Source: Chromatiales bacterium (GTDB lineage: Bacteria; Pseudomonadota; Gammaproteobacteria; Chromatiales; Chromatiaceae). Taken from it: a stretch of DNA of 64,000 nt. The number at the start of each line of letters is the position of its first letter. Position 1 is the first letter of the stretch. The notes below the pieces were generated by a model that did no database searches, had not been told where the DNA came from, and saw only the letters and a program-made list of their open reading frames with translations. Positions 43,183 to 53,240 of the stretch are shown in pieces. The stretch lies in the NCBI GenBank assembly GCA_030145425.1, contig JAQYVO010000199.1:1-64000 (forward strand). Reading direction: 5' to 3'. Both the position numbers and the translations under genes were made by a program.

Positions 43183-43247
43183 ATCAGTGTTTTCGGTTGA
43201 GATAATCATCACTATCGAGAATATTTTGTTAACAGATGGAGACGAGA

Positions 43248-43724
43248 ATGATAAAGGAAGGAGACAGGATTCCCTCTGTGGATATCACGGCCGTAACACC
43301 TGACGGTCTGGAAACCCTTAGCGCAGACCGGCTGTTCAGTGGAAAGAAGGTTGTACTGTTTGGTGTGCCGGGTGCATTTACGCCAACCTGCTCTGCAAGC
43401 CATCTTCCCGGCTTTGTCGCGCTGGCGGATCAGATCAAAGCCCGGGGTGTAGACATGATCGCCTGCGTTTCCATAAACGACGTATTCGTGATGCGTGCCT
43501 GGGGGGAACAGCAGAATGCAGAGGCAATAACCCTGCTGGCAGATCTGGGCGGTGTATTCACCGACGCCGTCGGCCTGGGGGAACCAAGACCCGACCTCGG
43601 GGGCACGCGATCACAACGTTACGCAATGATCATCGAAGACGGCGTCGTGACAAAGCTGAATGTGGAGATACCCAAGGAGTTCAAGATCAGTGATGCCGAA
43701 ACCATGCTTGGCGCACTGTCGTGA
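43248..43724 (+). CDS. Peroxiredoxin, Prx5 group
   Basis: Thiol peroxidase of 158 aa. The peroxidatic-cysteine motif PGAFTPTCSASHLPGF (about residue 48) is diagnostic of the Prx5/AhpE-like group. VSINDVFVMRAWG, ADLGGVFTDAVGL and the conserved Arg in GGTRSQRYAMIIEDGVV complete the family pattern. No fused glutaredoxin domain is present, so reduction by an external glutaredoxin or thioredoxin is expected. I chose ATG 43248 (GGAG 6 bases upstream) over ATG 43236. It converges on hrpA with only 6 bases between stops. Confidence 0.93.
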   Translation: MIKEGDRIPSVDITAVTPDGLETLSADRLFSGKKVVLFGVPGAFTPTCSASHLPGFVALADQIKARGVDMIACVSINDVFVMRAWGEQQNAEAITLLADLGGVFTDAVGLGEPRPDLGGTRSQRYAMIIEDGVVTKLNVEIPKEFKISDAETMLGALS

Positions 43725-43730
43725 AACCCG

Positions 43731-46700
43731 TCAAAGACCCAGCTCCTTCCAGCGCTTTTCAACGCGCTTGATGGAGACCGGATAGGCGGTACCCAACTCC
43801 TGGGCAAACAGGGATACCCGCAGTTCCTCTAAGCGCCAGCGCAGCTCCTCGATCCTTTCGTCCACCCTGCCGTCGGTTCGACATTTCTCATCCCATTCCC
43901 GCCACCGGCTGTAGAGTGGATGCAGTTCCTGAGTCAACTGCCGGTCCCGCGGGGCTGCGTAACCCAGTTTTTCCAGACGCATCTTCAGCGCCTTCAGGTA
44001 ACGGGGAATATGCCGCAGCTGGGGATAAGGGGTGTGGGCGAGAAAACCCTGGTACACGAGGCGGTCCAGCTGCTGGGAAATATCCGACACCGATCCCTTC
44101 CAGTTGACCTGAGTGATACCTGACAGCAGCTTGCGCACCTCCTGATAGCCCTCCAGCACGTCCCTGACCAGACCGAGCGCTTCCTTCGTCTGGTCCATCA
44201 ACCGCCCTTTACGTTCACTGATGCGCTGTTCAAAGGCCCCGGAATCCCTTACCGGAGGCATACCCTCGATGAACGTGAGATCGAGTATCAGAACGACCAG
44301 CTGGTTTTCCAGGTCCGGACCTGTCTCGTCCGTCAGGCCGGGAGGTGCCGCCGCTGCCTTGCTGTACTGCAGCCGCATCGGCTCCAGTCCCGTAAGATTG
44401 CGTCGCAGATATCGTATGTCTTTGGACATCGCCAGCATAAACAGGCGGCGCAATCCCGCCCGGTGGGCCCGCCGGGCATTCTCCGCCGAGTCCAGCACCC
44501 TGAGTGCCGCCGAATCCTTTTTATCGACCAGCGCCGGGTAGCCTTTCAGAGCGATCCCGCCGCGTCTGATCTCTATTGACTCGGGCAACGGGCCGAAATC
44601 CCAGCGGGTAATGCCCTCGCGATCGAAGCCGGTATCCGTATGCTTCCGATACCCTCTATCGCCCTGCCCTCCGAGACGTTTTTGCAGGCTGACCAGATCC
44701 CGGGAGGCATCCAGGCGCTGCCCCTTTTCATCGACGACCAAATAGTGCATCTTCAGGTAGTCGGGCAGCGATTCCTCCCGCCACGAATCCTCCGGGACGT
44801 GGACACCGGTCATCACCTTGAGCTGCTCACCCAGGGCGCGTATCAGGGGTGTGTCAGACGGCTGCATCGATCTCAGGCAGGCATCCGCCACCTCCGGGAT
44901 CGGAACAAAGGCCCTGCGCAACTGTTTGGGCAGGGAGCGCAGCAGTGCCACGATACGCTCACGCAGCAGCCCCGGAACCAGCCAGTCACAACGCGCCGCG
45001 GAAACCTGATTCATCATCGGCAGAGGAATCTTCAGGGTGACGCCGTCTGCCCCGTGGCCGGGTTCGAAGCGATAATCAAGGGGAAGCGGGGTACCGTTGA
45101 CGTCCATCCGGTCCGGAAACTGCCCGTCCGAAACGGCCTCGAGCCTTTCGCGGATCAGGTCATCCTGGCGCATATGAAGCAGTTTGGGATTGGATCGGGT
45201 TTCGCCGCGTAGCCACTGGTCGAACTGGGGCGTACTGTAGATCCCTTCGGGTATGCGCCGGTGGTAATACTCGTAAATCACCTCTTCATCCACCAGCAGA
45301 TCCCGGCGCCGGGACTTGTGTTCGAGGTGTTCCACGTATTCGATCAGTTCACGGTTATGACGCCAGAATGGCGCACGGGTTTTAAAATCACCGTCCACCA
45401 GGGCCGAGCGGATAAAGATCTCCCGGGATACCTCGGGCTCAATGGGTCCGTAGTTGACCTTGCGTCTGGGTATCAGCGTCAGGCCGAACAGGTTGATCCT
45501 CACATAGGCGGCCACTTGTCCGTGATCCCGTTCCCAATGGGGCTCGGAGTAGCCCTTTTTTACCAGATGTGCGGCTGCCTTCTCGATCCATTCAGGCTTT
45601 ATGATCGCCACGGTGCGCGCATAGAGCCTGCTGGTCTCCACCAGCTCCGCCGCCATCACCCACTTGGGCTGTTTCCTGAAAAGTCCCGAGCCCGGAAACA
45701 CCATGAAGCGGCTGCCCCGTGCACCCTGGTACTCACGATCCCTGCCGCTGGCACGAAACCCTATATTGCTGAGTAGACCGCTGAGTATGGCCTTGTGAAT
45801 CTCTTCGTATCCCGCCTCTGCCTGATTTTCCTTGTAACCCATCTCGTGCATCTGTCCGCGCAGCTGGTGATGGATGTCGCGCCATTCCTGAACCCGGGTC
45901 CAGGAGAGATAACCGTCGCGGCAAAGGTGCTGAAATTTGCGCCGGCTGAGATGCCGGCGCTGTTCCCCGAGATAACGCCAGAGTTTCAGATGACGGATGA
46001 AATCCGACTGCTCATCCGTGAAGAGCTGGTGGGCCTCGTCCGCCGCCTGCTGCTTTTCCAGGGGCCTCTCCCGGGGATCCTGAATGCTCAACGCCGCGGC
46101 GATAACCAGCACCTCCTCGAGGCAGTGGGTGTGTGCGGCCTCCAGCAGCATACGCCCGATCCTCGGGTCCACCGGCAGCCTTGCCAACTGCCGCCCCATG
46201 CCCGTGACACGGAGATCGCCGCCAATGGCGCCGATCTCCTCCAGAACCCGGTAGCCGTCCTTGATCAGGCGCTTGTCGGGCGGATCGATGAAGGGGAAGG
46301 TTTCTATCTCTCCGAAACCCAGTATCTTCATCTGCAGGATCACCGATGCAAGATTGGTGCGCTGTATCTCCGGCTCGGTGTAGTCCCCCCGGGAGAGAAA
46401 ATCCTCTTCACTGTAAAGCCGGATGCAGATCCCCTCGGCCACGCGCCCGCACCGGCCCTTTCGCTGGTTGGCGCTGGCCTGGGAAACAGCTTCAACCGGC
46501 AGGCGCTGCACTTTGCTGCGATGGCTGTAGCGGCTTATACGGGCGAAGCCGGGATCTATGACATAGTGGATACCCGGCACGGTCAGCGAAGTCTCTGCCA
46601 CATTGGTGGAGAGTATGATTCGGCGATTGCCGCTGGGGTGAAATATGCGTGTCTGTTCCGACCGTCCAAGCCGGGCGTACAGGGGCAGAATCTCAGTGAG

Positions 46701-47642
46701 ATGGAGTTTGTGCTTCCGCAAATGTTCGGCGGTTTCCCGGATCTCCCGTTCGCCGCTGAGAAAAACCAGGACATCCCCCCGACCACTGCGTGACAGCTCA
46801 TCAACCGCATCCAGGATTGCGTCCTGAAGCGGCTCATCCCGCTCTCCACCCCCCTCCTCCCCGGGTGGACGGTAATGTACCTCCACTGGAAAGGTGCGGC
46901 CGGATACATTGATGATGGGGGCGTCATCAAAATGCCGGCTGAATCGCTCGGGATCGATGGTGGCCGATGTGATGATCAGTTTCAGGTCCGGACGGCGGGG
47001 CAGGATATTTTTCAGGTAGCCGAGCAGAAAGTCGATATTCAGGCTGCGCTCGTGGGCCTCGTCGAGGATCAGGGTATCGTAATTGACAAGCAACCGATCC
47101 TGCTGCACTTCCGCCAGCAGCATCCCGTCCGTCATCAGCTTGACATGAGTCTCCGGGCCTACGCGGTCGTGAAATCTCACTTTGTACCCGACGCTGGTGC
47201 CCAGTTCCCGGCCGAGTTCTTCGGAGATCCTGGACGCCAGGCTGCGGGCGGCAATACGCCGCGGCTGGGTGTGCCCGATCCTGCCGAATACCCCGCGACC
47301 CAGAGCCAGGCAGATCTTCGGCAGTTGCGTAGACTTGCCGGAGCCGGTCTCCCCGCAAAGAATGATGACCTGATGGGCCTCGATCAGTCCGGCGATCTCT
47401 TCCCAACGTTCAGTGATCGGCAGCTCGGCGGGGAAAGCGGGGATGGGAAGCTGCGACCGCCGCCTGTCCGCAAGGGTTTGGGAAACCCGGATGCGTTCCC
47501 ACAACCGGTCAACGTCTGACTGACTCGATGTGTCCTTCCGGCCGCGCCGCCGCAGGCCCTTGACGCGCTGTGCATACCCATGCCTGTCGGCGAGCATACA
47601 GGCATCGATATCCTTTGGATCAGGAAGCGTTCGGGAATTCAA
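43731..47642 (-). CDS. hrpA: ATP-dependent RNA helicase HrpA
   Basis: DEAH-box RNA helicase of 1303 aa, the size of E. coli HrpA. Motif I is GETGSGKST (about residue 97), motif II DEAH (about residue 193), motif III TSATID and motif VI QRKGRCGR. Helicase-associated and OB-fold domains and the long HrpA-specific C-terminal DUF3418 region follow. It acts on mRNA or stalled ribosomes. The start is a TTG at 47642; the residues it adds align with the usual HrpA N-terminus around MLADRHGYAQRVKG. The next ATG (47597) would remove part of that region. It follows the aminotransferase stop by 1 base. Confidence 0.95.
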   Translation of the reverse strand: MNSRTLPDPKDIDACMLADRHGYAQRVKGLRRRGRKDTSSQSDVDRLWERIRVSQTLADRRRSQLPIPAFPAELPITERWEEIAGLIEAHQVIILCGETGSGKSTQLPKICLALGRGVFGRIGHTQPRRIAARSLASRISEELGRELGTSVGYKVRFHDRVGPETHVKLMTDGMLLAEVQQDRLLVNYDTLILDEAHERSLNIDFLLGYLKNILPRRPDLKLIITSATIDPERFSRHFDDAPIINVSGRTFPVEVHYRPPGEEGGGERDEPLQDAILDAVDELSRSGRGDVLVFLSGEREIRETAEHLRKHKLHLTEILPLYARLGRSEQTRIFHPSGNRRIILSTNVAETSLTVPGIHYVIDPGFARISRYSHRSKVQRLPVEAVSQASANQRKGRCGRVAEGICIRLYSEEDFLSRGDYTEPEIQRTNLASVILQMKILGFGEIETFPFIDPPDKRLIKDGYRVLEEIGAIGGDLRVTGMGRQLARLPVDPRIGRMLLEAAHTHCLEEVLVIAAALSIQDPRERPLEKQQAADEAHQLFTDEQSDFIRHLKLWRYLGEQRRHLSRRKFQHLCRDGYLSWTRVQEWRDIHHQLRGQMHEMGYKENQAEAGYEEIHKAILSGLLSNIGFRASGRDREYQGARGSRFMVFPGSGLFRKQPKWVMAAELVETSRLYARTVAIIKPEWIEKAAAHLVKKGYSEPHWERDHGQVAAYVRINLFGLTLIPRRKVNYGPIEPEVSREIFIRSALVDGDFKTRAPFWRHNRELIEYVEHLEHKSRRRDLLVDEEVIYEYYHRRIPEGIYSTPQFDQWLRGETRSNPKLLHMRQDDLIRERLEAVSDGQFPDRMDVNGTPLPLDYRFEPGHGADGVTLKIPLPMMNQVSAARCDWLVPGLLRERIVALLRSLPKQLRRAFVPIPEVADACLRSMQPSDTPLIRALGEQLKVMTGVHVPEDSWREESLPDYLKMHYLVVDEKGQRLDASRDLVSLQKRLGGQGDRGYRKHTDTGFDREGITRWDFGPLPESIEIRRGGIALKGYPALVDKKDSAALRVLDSAENARRAHRAGLRRLFMLAMSKDIRYLRRNLTGLEPMRLQYSKAAAAPPGLTDETGPDLENQLVVLILDLTFIEGMPPVRDSGAFEQRISERKGRLMDQTKEALGLVRDVLEGYQEVRKLLSGITQVNWKGSVSDISQQLDRLVYQGFLAHTPYPQLRHIPRYLKALKMRLEKLGYAAPRDRQLTQELHPLYSRWREWDEKCRTDGRVDERIEELRWRLEELRVSLFAQELGTAYPVSIKRVEKRWKELGL

Positions 47643-47643
47643 A

Positions 47644-49320
47644 CTACTGACTGTCTACCTCACCCATGGTGGCTAACTCATGTGCCTGACGCAGCGCCTG
47701 TTCAAGATAGTCCCTGTAGAGCAACTTTCTCTGCTCGTCACTGATCTCGCCGGACACCATTGGCTGCGAATGGCGTAGCGCCGCCTGCAGTGAGAATTCG
47801 ACCGGTTCTTCTTTCCAGAACCTGTGCTTCCAACCTCCGCCCCGGGCGTCGAACCGGTATTGATGCACGAACAGGTGCCCATACTCGGCCACGAACTCAA
47901 TGCAGTCTATGAGATATTCCACCTCGGGTTCGTCGAACACGTAATGAAAACCCACCCGGCACCAACCGGGTTTAACACCATGATAGCCACGGCTGATCCA
48001 GTTACGGTACTCGCCTGCCTTGACAGGATCGATATCCAGCAGCTTGTGCCCGTAAGGTCCGGCACAGGAGCACCCTGCCCTGCTCTGGATGCCAAAAAGA
48101 TCGTTCAGCAGCGTGGTCACAAAGCGCGGGTGCAGATACTGCCCCCTGGCGTCCCGCAGGTTGAAGGATACAATCCCGACCCGCCGGTCGGGATCAGGGT
48201 TGCCCAGAATCTCTATCTGCGAATGCCCTCCCCAGCGTTCGAAAACCCGGTGTACCAGCTCCTCTTCCCGCTGTTCGATCCGCTCGATCCCGATTGACTC
48301 CTTCACCTCGAAAACCAGTGCCGCCTTGAGGGTCTGGAGAATACCGGGGGTACCCGCCTTCTCCCTCGCCTCGATGTCGCTGATGAAATCATGGTCTTCG
48401 GGTCCCACGTAATCCACCGTCCCACCGCCGGCAATGCTGGGTGGAAGCTCATCGTGATAGCAGCGCTTGTTGAAGACCAGCAGTCCGCTGGCACCGGGGC
48501 CGCCGAGAAATTTATGGGGTGAAAGGAACACGGCATCCAGCGAGGCGTCTTCCGTCTCATCGGATGACTCAGGATTCATGTCAATGGGCACGTATGGCGC
48601 TGATGCCGCGTAATCGAAAAAAGCAAGGGCTCCCCGGCTGTGCAGCAGCTTCGCTATCTCATGCACAGGAGAGCGCATTCCGGTCACATTCGATGCGGCA
48701 GAGAAGGAGCCGATCCGCAAACGGTCCTGAAACTCCGGCCGACCCACGAGTTCCAGCAGATGATCGAGATCGATTCCCCCGTCGGCGGACATTCTGACCT
48801 CAACCACCGTGGCCAGGCTCTCCCTCCATGAGATCTCATTGGAGTGATGTTCGTAGGGTCCGACGAATATCACCGGCTGCCGTTGTTCGATGTGCTCCAG
48901 GAGCACCGGCATGCTTTCGGCACCCACGAAACCCTGCAACAGACCATAAAGGAGAGAGCGGCTGGCGGCGGGCAGTTTCACCCCCACCAGCTGCTGCATT
49001 CGGTCTATGGCACCGGTTGCACCCGTGCCACAGGCAATGATCCGGCCGTCGGGACCGGCATTGAGGGCCCGCTTGATCATCTCCTCGGCCTGATGCAGCA
49101 GATCGGTGGTTACCCGCCCGCTGAAATCATCCTCCGTGTGGCTGTTGGCATAGAGCCTTTGCAGAGAGAGCAGATAGTCCTCAACAAAAGCCAGCGAACG
49201 GCCGGACGCGGTGTAATCGGCATAGAGCATCAGGCGTTCGCCGAAGGGGGTCTTTATGAATGCATCGACACCGATGATCTGGCGACGCAGTTCTTTCAGA
49301 TCGAGAGTGGTCTGAGACAT
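47644..49320 (-). CDS. Class V aminotransferase-fold PLP enzyme
   Basis: PLP-dependent enzyme of 558 aa, longer than typical cysteine desulfurases (about 400). It has YADYTASGRSLAFVEDYL near the N-terminus, CGTGATGAIDRMQQL, FFDYAASAPY with the cofactor Asp, and SPHKFLGGPGASGLLV with the Schiff-base Lys (about residue 270). SRAGCSCAGPYGHKLL carries an SCAGPYGH segment that resembles the desulfurase catalytic-cysteine loop. The extra C-terminal region (about residues 430-558) is family-specific. The large aminotransferase V-like family is known but its substrate is not assigned. It may be cotranscribed with hrpA. Confidence 0.87.
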   Translation of the reverse strand: MSQTTLDLKELRRQIIGVDAFIKTPFGERLMLYADYTASGRSLAFVEDYLLSLQRLYANSHTEDDFSGRVTTDLLHQAEEMIKRALNAGPDGRIIACGTGATGAIDRMQQLVGVKLPAASRSLLYGLLQGFVGAESMPVLLEHIEQRQPVIFVGPYEHHSNEISWRESLATVVEVRMSADGGIDLDHLLELVGRPEFQDRLRIGSFSAASNVTGMRSPVHEIAKLLHSRGALAFFDYAASAPYVPIDMNPESSDETEDASLDAVFLSPHKFLGGPGASGLLVFNKRCYHDELPPSIAGGGTVDYVGPEDHDFISDIEAREKAGTPGILQTLKAALVFEVKESIGIERIEQREEELVHRVFERWGGHSQIEILGNPDPDRRVGIVSFNLRDARGQYLHPRFVTTLLNDLFGIQSRAGCSCAGPYGHKLLDIDPVKAGEYRNWISRGYHGVKPGWCRVGFHYVFDEPEVEYLIDCIEFVAEYGHLFVHQYRFDARGGGWKHRFWKEEPVEFSLQAALRHSQPMVSGEISDEQRKLLYRDYLEQALRQAHELATMGEVDSQ

Positions 49321-49411
49321 TGAGCTTTTCCAATCGACTCTAGTGAAGTTAACCCGGACAATCTAAACGGAACCTATCAACCTAAAAAAACCTGTCAACG
49401 TTTCGAAAGAC

Positions 49412-49487
49412 GAACCGCAGAGACGCAGAGACACAGAGAACTCTTTTAAAAAAAATTATTCTCTGTGTCTCTGCGCCTCCGCGGTTC
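49412..49487. repeat. Long inverted repeat (GAACCGCAGAGACGCAGAG type)
   Basis: GAACCGCAGAGACGCAGAGA... at 49412-49440 pairs with ...TCTCTGCGCCTCCGCGGTTC at 49459-49487: a near-perfect 29-base stem around an A/T-rich loop. This sequence type is a dispersed repeat seen across many proteobacteria. It lies in the 260-base gap between the ion-channel and aminotransferase genes, both on the minus strand. The rest of the gap shows no gene. Confidence 0.85.
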
Positions 49488-49580
49488 AAATTCATTTATC
49501 AATATTGCACAGGATTATTGATAACTTACAGTGGAATATGAGACCTTTTCGCCGCTGGCAACGATAGACAGCGAATTGTA

Positions 49581-50288
49581 TCAGGAGTTTCTCGACTGTC
49601 TAAGCTGAAGCCCGATCAGGCGGGCGAGCAGTATTGCCAGATAAAGCTGTCCCACAATGGCCTCCACCGCGGACCAGGAGCGGGCCTCCCTGGTGACCGC
49701 GACGATATCGCCGTAGCCGAGGGTGCTGAGCGTGACGAGGCTGTAATAGATGAAATTATCCAGATCACCCCAATGGGGTACGGAGTGGCCCATGATAGAC
49801 CCGCCACCCGGATCTGATACCAATCTGAAGGAACCCGGCTGGGAGAGTTCCAAAGCCCCGTATATCAGGGCCCAGACCAGCCCTATCAGCAGATAGCCTG
49901 AAATGGCGCCGAGAATCTTGTCCATGCTTATGTGTTCCTGCCTGACCACATAAGCGATGACAACCCCGGTGACAAAGACCAGGAATATCAGATCCAGCAG
50001 ACAGCTGGTCAGCACCAGCCAGTTTTCCCGAAAAAAGTAGACCGTGATATCCGACAGCAGGGCTGGAACAGCCAGGGACAGGCTGGTCCAGAATGTCCAG
50101 CGTTTCTCACTGACCGCGTAAATGCTGGCAAGAATCACGCCCCAGAAAACCAGGTCGAAAGTCGCCAGACCCAGGGCATCCCGACTCCAGAAAGGATAGG
50201 CCAGCAGCAGCCCGAAAAGGGTCACTGTCAAGATGAGAAATCGTCCCTGATCGGGGAAGAACCGGCTTAATCTGGACTCACGGGCCAT
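49581..50288 (-). CDS. Ion channel protein (two-pore-helix potassium channel type)
   Basis: Membrane protein of 235 aa with about six hydrophobic segments. Four N-terminal helices (about residues 15-130) precede a C-terminal ion-channel module. In that module helix LLIGLVWALIYGALEL is followed by the pore loop SLVTLSTLGYGDIVAVT, where TLGYGD is the potassium filter signature, and a last helix VEAIVGQLYLAILLARLIGLQL. There is no RCK domain, so gating is unknown. It appears to be a single-gene unit. Confidence 0.88.
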   Translation of the reverse strand: MARESRLSRFFPDQGRFLILTVTLFGLLLAYPFWSRDALGLATFDLVFWGVILASIYAVSEKRWTFWTSLSLAVPALLSDITVYFFRENWLVLTSCLLDLIFLVFVTGVVIAYVVRQEHISMDKILGAISGYLLIGLVWALIYGALELSQPGSFRLVSDPGGGSIMGHSVPHWGDLDNFIYYSLVTLSTLGYGDIVAVTREARSWSAVEAIVGQLYLAILLARLIGLQLRQSRNS

Positions 50289-50435
50289 GGCGCAGTTTGT
50301 GCAATCAGATCTGGTTATTCAAATCGAATCCTATACTTGACTCGACCGGTTTCAACGGACTATTTTTTCAAGTTGCTGCTTATCGGTTTTGTAGCCAAAC
50401 CGGGCTAATCCAGGATCACCCTTCCCTGGGCAGTT

Positions 50436-53099
50436 TCAGGAGTCACTTTGCTGTCTGATCACCGCCTGAGCGGCACCAAGCCGTGCGAGCGGAACCCTGA
50501 AGGGTGAGCAGGAAACGTAGTTCAGGCCGACCTTCTGACAAAATGCGATAGAGGCCGGATCTCCGCCGTGCTCACCACAAATGCCCATCTTCATGTCTTC
50601 GTTCACTTTTCGACCCTCGGCCACCGCCATCTCGACCAGTCGGCCGACCCCGGAAACATCCAGCGACTGGAACGGATCCTTTTCCAATAACTCCTTTTCC
50701 AGATAATCCGGGAGGAAATTATTGACATCGTCCCGACTGTATCCAAACGTCATCTGCGTAAGGTCGTTGGTGCCGAAACTGAAAAAATCCGCGTGCTCGG
50801 CGATCTGCTCAGCGGTAAGCGCGGCCCTTGGTACTTCGATCATGGTACCCACCGGGATATCCAGAGGGTCCGGATATCCCATGTCCTTTGCCACGATGGC
50901 CATCGTGCGCTCGGCAAGCTGTCGAAGCATATCCAGCTCCTTGTCCACGCCCACCAGGGGAATCATGATCTCCGGCTGCGCATCGATGTCCGCCCACTTG
51001 CATTCGATGGCGGCCTGGGTGATGGCGGTTACCTGCATCTCCAGGACCTCGGGATAGGTCACGGACAAACGACAGCCGCGATGACCCAGCATGGGATTGG
51101 CCTCGTGCAGCATAGCCACCCTGGCCTGAACCTTCTCCAGCGATACTCCAAGCTCTTTGGCCAGTTCAGCTTGCAGCTTCTCGTCTTGGGTCAGGAATTC
51201 ATGCAGCGGCGGATCCAACAGGCGCACGGTCACGGGCAGACCCTTCATGGCGGTAAAGATACCCTTGAAGTCCTCCCGCTGCATGGGCAGCAGTTTATCC
51301 AGTGCCCTCCGCCTCTGCTCCTCAGTTTCAGCCAGGATCATTTCACGCATCCGGGTGATGCGCTCGCCCTTGAAGAACATGTGCTCGGTGCGGCAAAGTC
51401 CTATGCCCTCAGCGCCATACTGCCGGGCCCGGATCGCGTCCTCCGGTGTATCCGCGTTAGTACGCACCGCCAGGGTGCGATGATTATCCGCCCAGCCCAT
51501 GAGGGTACTGAATTCGTCCGACAGCTTGGGGTCCTGGGTGCGTACGCTGCCCGCCATCACTTCCCCGGTGGACCCGTCGATGCTGATTACATCCTGGTCC
51601 CCGAAGGTCCTGCCGTTAACGGTCATAACCCGCTTCTTCTCGTTAATCAGTATCGCCCCCGCACCTGCGACGCAGCATTTCCCCCAACCCCTGGCCACGA
51701 CGGCCGCATGGCTGGTCATGCCCCCGGTCGAGGTCAGAATGCCTTCAGCCACATGCATGCCGCTGACATCTTCGGGACTGGTTTCTTTGCGCACCAGCAG
51801 CACCGACTCACCGGCATGGGCCCGCTCCACCGCCTCGTCAGCAGTAAATGCCAGCCTACCCGCCGACGCACCGGGGGATGCCGGCAGCCCCCGGGTAAGG
51901 ACATCGCGCTCGGCCTCCGGGGCGAAGGTGGGCAACAACAACTGGTTCAGATCCGTTGCCGGCACGCGCAACATCGCCTCTTCTTCGGTGATCCGCCCCT
52001 CCATGACCATGTCCACCGCGATCTTGACTGCAGCAGGCCCGGTGCGTTTTCCGGTGCGAGTCTGCAGGAGAAAAAGGGTTCCCCGCTCGATGGTGTATTC
52101 GATATCTTCCATCTCCCGGTAATGGTTTTCCAGGATAGCCTTGATCTCGAGCAGCTGTTCATACATCTCGGGACGCCACTTCACCATCTCCGCCAGGGGC
52201 TGGGGTGTCCGAATACCGGCGACAACGTCCTCCCCCTGGGCATTGATCAGAAACTCACCGTAAAATTCGTTCTCACCGGTGGAAGGGTCACGGGTGAAGG
52301 CAACCCCGGTACCGGAGTCCTCACCCATGTTGCCGAAGACCATTGTCTGCACGTTGACCGCGGTGCCGAACAGACCGGTGATCTCGTTGATCTGACGATA
52401 GCGAATCGCTCTGGGAATGTTCCAGCTTTTAAAAACCGCCTCTACGGACTTCTCCAACTGCTCATAGGGATCCTGGGGGAAATCCTCGCTTGTCGCCTTG
52501 CGATATACCAACTTGTAGGCCTCTATCAGCTTTTCCAGCCCGGCCTCGTTAAGCTCCGTATCCAGGGTCACGCCGAAGTCTGCCTTAATGCGGTCGAATT
52601 CCACTTCGAACTTTTCGTGATGTACACCCATCACCACATCGCCGAACATGTTGATCAGACGGCGATAGGCATCCAGCGCAAAACGCCGGTTGCCCGACAC
52701 CCTGGCCAACCCCTCCATCGCCTTGTCGCTCAGCCCCAGGTTCAGGACCGTGTCCATCATACCGGGCATACTGGCCGCCGCCCCGCTTCGCACCGACACG
52801 AGTAACGGATCCTCCTCCGATCCAAACTGCTTGCCGAGTTCTTTCTCCACGATTTCCATGTTTTCCCTGACTTCATCCATGAGGCCGTCCGGCAGCATGC
52901 CCCCTATGTCGTAGTAGTCAGCACAAGACTGGGTATCGATGGTGAAGCCCGGAGGAACCGGCAGCCCGATAGACGTCATTTCCGCGAGATTCGCCCCCTT
53001 ACCCCCGAGCAGACTTTTCATCTCCTTGTTTCCTTCGGATTTGGTCTTGCCAAAGTAATGGACGTGTTTTTTGGGTTTCATGCTGGTTTTCTCTGACAT
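50436..53099 (-). CDS. ppdK: Pyruvate phosphate dikinase
   Basis: Reversible conversion of pyruvate, ATP and Pi to phosphoenolpyruvate, AMP and PPi; 887 aa, full length. The ATP-grasp domain (about residues 1-350) begins KSLLGGKGANLAEMTSIGLPVPPGFTI. The swivelling phosphohistidine domain has GGMTSHAAVVARGWGKCCVAG with the catalytic His at about residue 458. The C-terminal TIM barrel carries GIGLCRTEHMFF, SFGTNDLTQMTFGYSRDD and the active Cys in GICGEHGGDP. It lies 141 bases downstream of the ferredoxin-NADP reductase on the same strand. This suggests it takes pyruvate made by the PFOR at 58824 up to PEP, or works glycolytically in reverse. Confidence 0.96.
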   Translation of the reverse strand: MSEKTSMKPKKHVHYFGKTKSEGNKEMKSLLGGKGANLAEMTSIGLPVPPGFTIDTQSCADYYDIGGMLPDGLMDEVRENMEIVEKELGKQFGSEEDPLLVSVRSGAAASMPGMMDTVLNLGLSDKAMEGLARVSGNRRFALDAYRRLINMFGDVVMGVHHEKFEVEFDRIKADFGVTLDTELNEAGLEKLIEAYKLVYRKATSEDFPQDPYEQLEKSVEAVFKSWNIPRAIRYRQINEITGLFGTAVNVQTMVFGNMGEDSGTGVAFTRDPSTGENEFYGEFLINAQGEDVVAGIRTPQPLAEMVKWRPEMYEQLLEIKAILENHYREMEDIEYTIERGTLFLLQTRTGKRTGPAAVKIAVDMVMEGRITEEEAMLRVPATDLNQLLLPTFAPEAERDVLTRGLPASPGASAGRLAFTADEAVERAHAGESVLLVRKETSPEDVSGMHVAEGILTSTGGMTSHAAVVARGWGKCCVAGAGAILINEKKRVMTVNGRTFGDQDVISIDGSTGEVMAGSVRTQDPKLSDEFSTLMGWADNHRTLAVRTNADTPEDAIRARQYGAEGIGLCRTEHMFFKGERITRMREMILAETEEQRRRALDKLLPMQREDFKGIFTAMKGLPVTVRLLDPPLHEFLTQDEKLQAELAKELGVSLEKVQARVAMLHEANPMLGHRGCRLSVTYPEVLEMQVTAITQAAIECKWADIDAQPEIMIPLVGVDKELDMLRQLAERTMAIVAKDMGYPDPLDIPVGTMIEVPRAALTAEQIAEHADFFSFGTNDLTQMTFGYSRDDVNNFLPDYLEKELLEKDPFQSLDVSGVGRLVEMAVAEGRKVNEDMKMGICGEHGGDPASIAFCQKVGLNYVSCSPFRVPLARLGAAQAVIRQQSDS

Positions 53100-53240
53100 A
53101 TCTATTTAGGTACCGCAATTGGTGTGTGGTGTTACTTCGAATCTGCTGCATTCAGGGCAGGAAGTATACACATAAAGGCAGTTAATGGCAGGGAAAGCCG
53201 CTACTTGTTTTCGAATGGTAAGGGCAGACTGCCGGTCACC

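Noticed and set aside
43201-43215. GATA-N7-CTAT upstream of the peroxiredoxin gene as an OxyR half-site
   Set aside because: Only one half-site is present. The further ATAG/CTAT elements expected at 7-base spacing are missing on both sides.
49480-49500. GGTTCAAATTC as a tRNA T-loop
   Set aside because: It is the outer arm of the inverted repeat at 49412-49487 and no acceptor or anticodon stems can be drawn around it.
50793-52805. 670-codon plus-strand frame opposite ppdK
   Set aside because: A long shadow produced by codon bias in the pyruvate phosphate dikinase gene; it is rich in His/Gln/Gly with no fold or family pattern.
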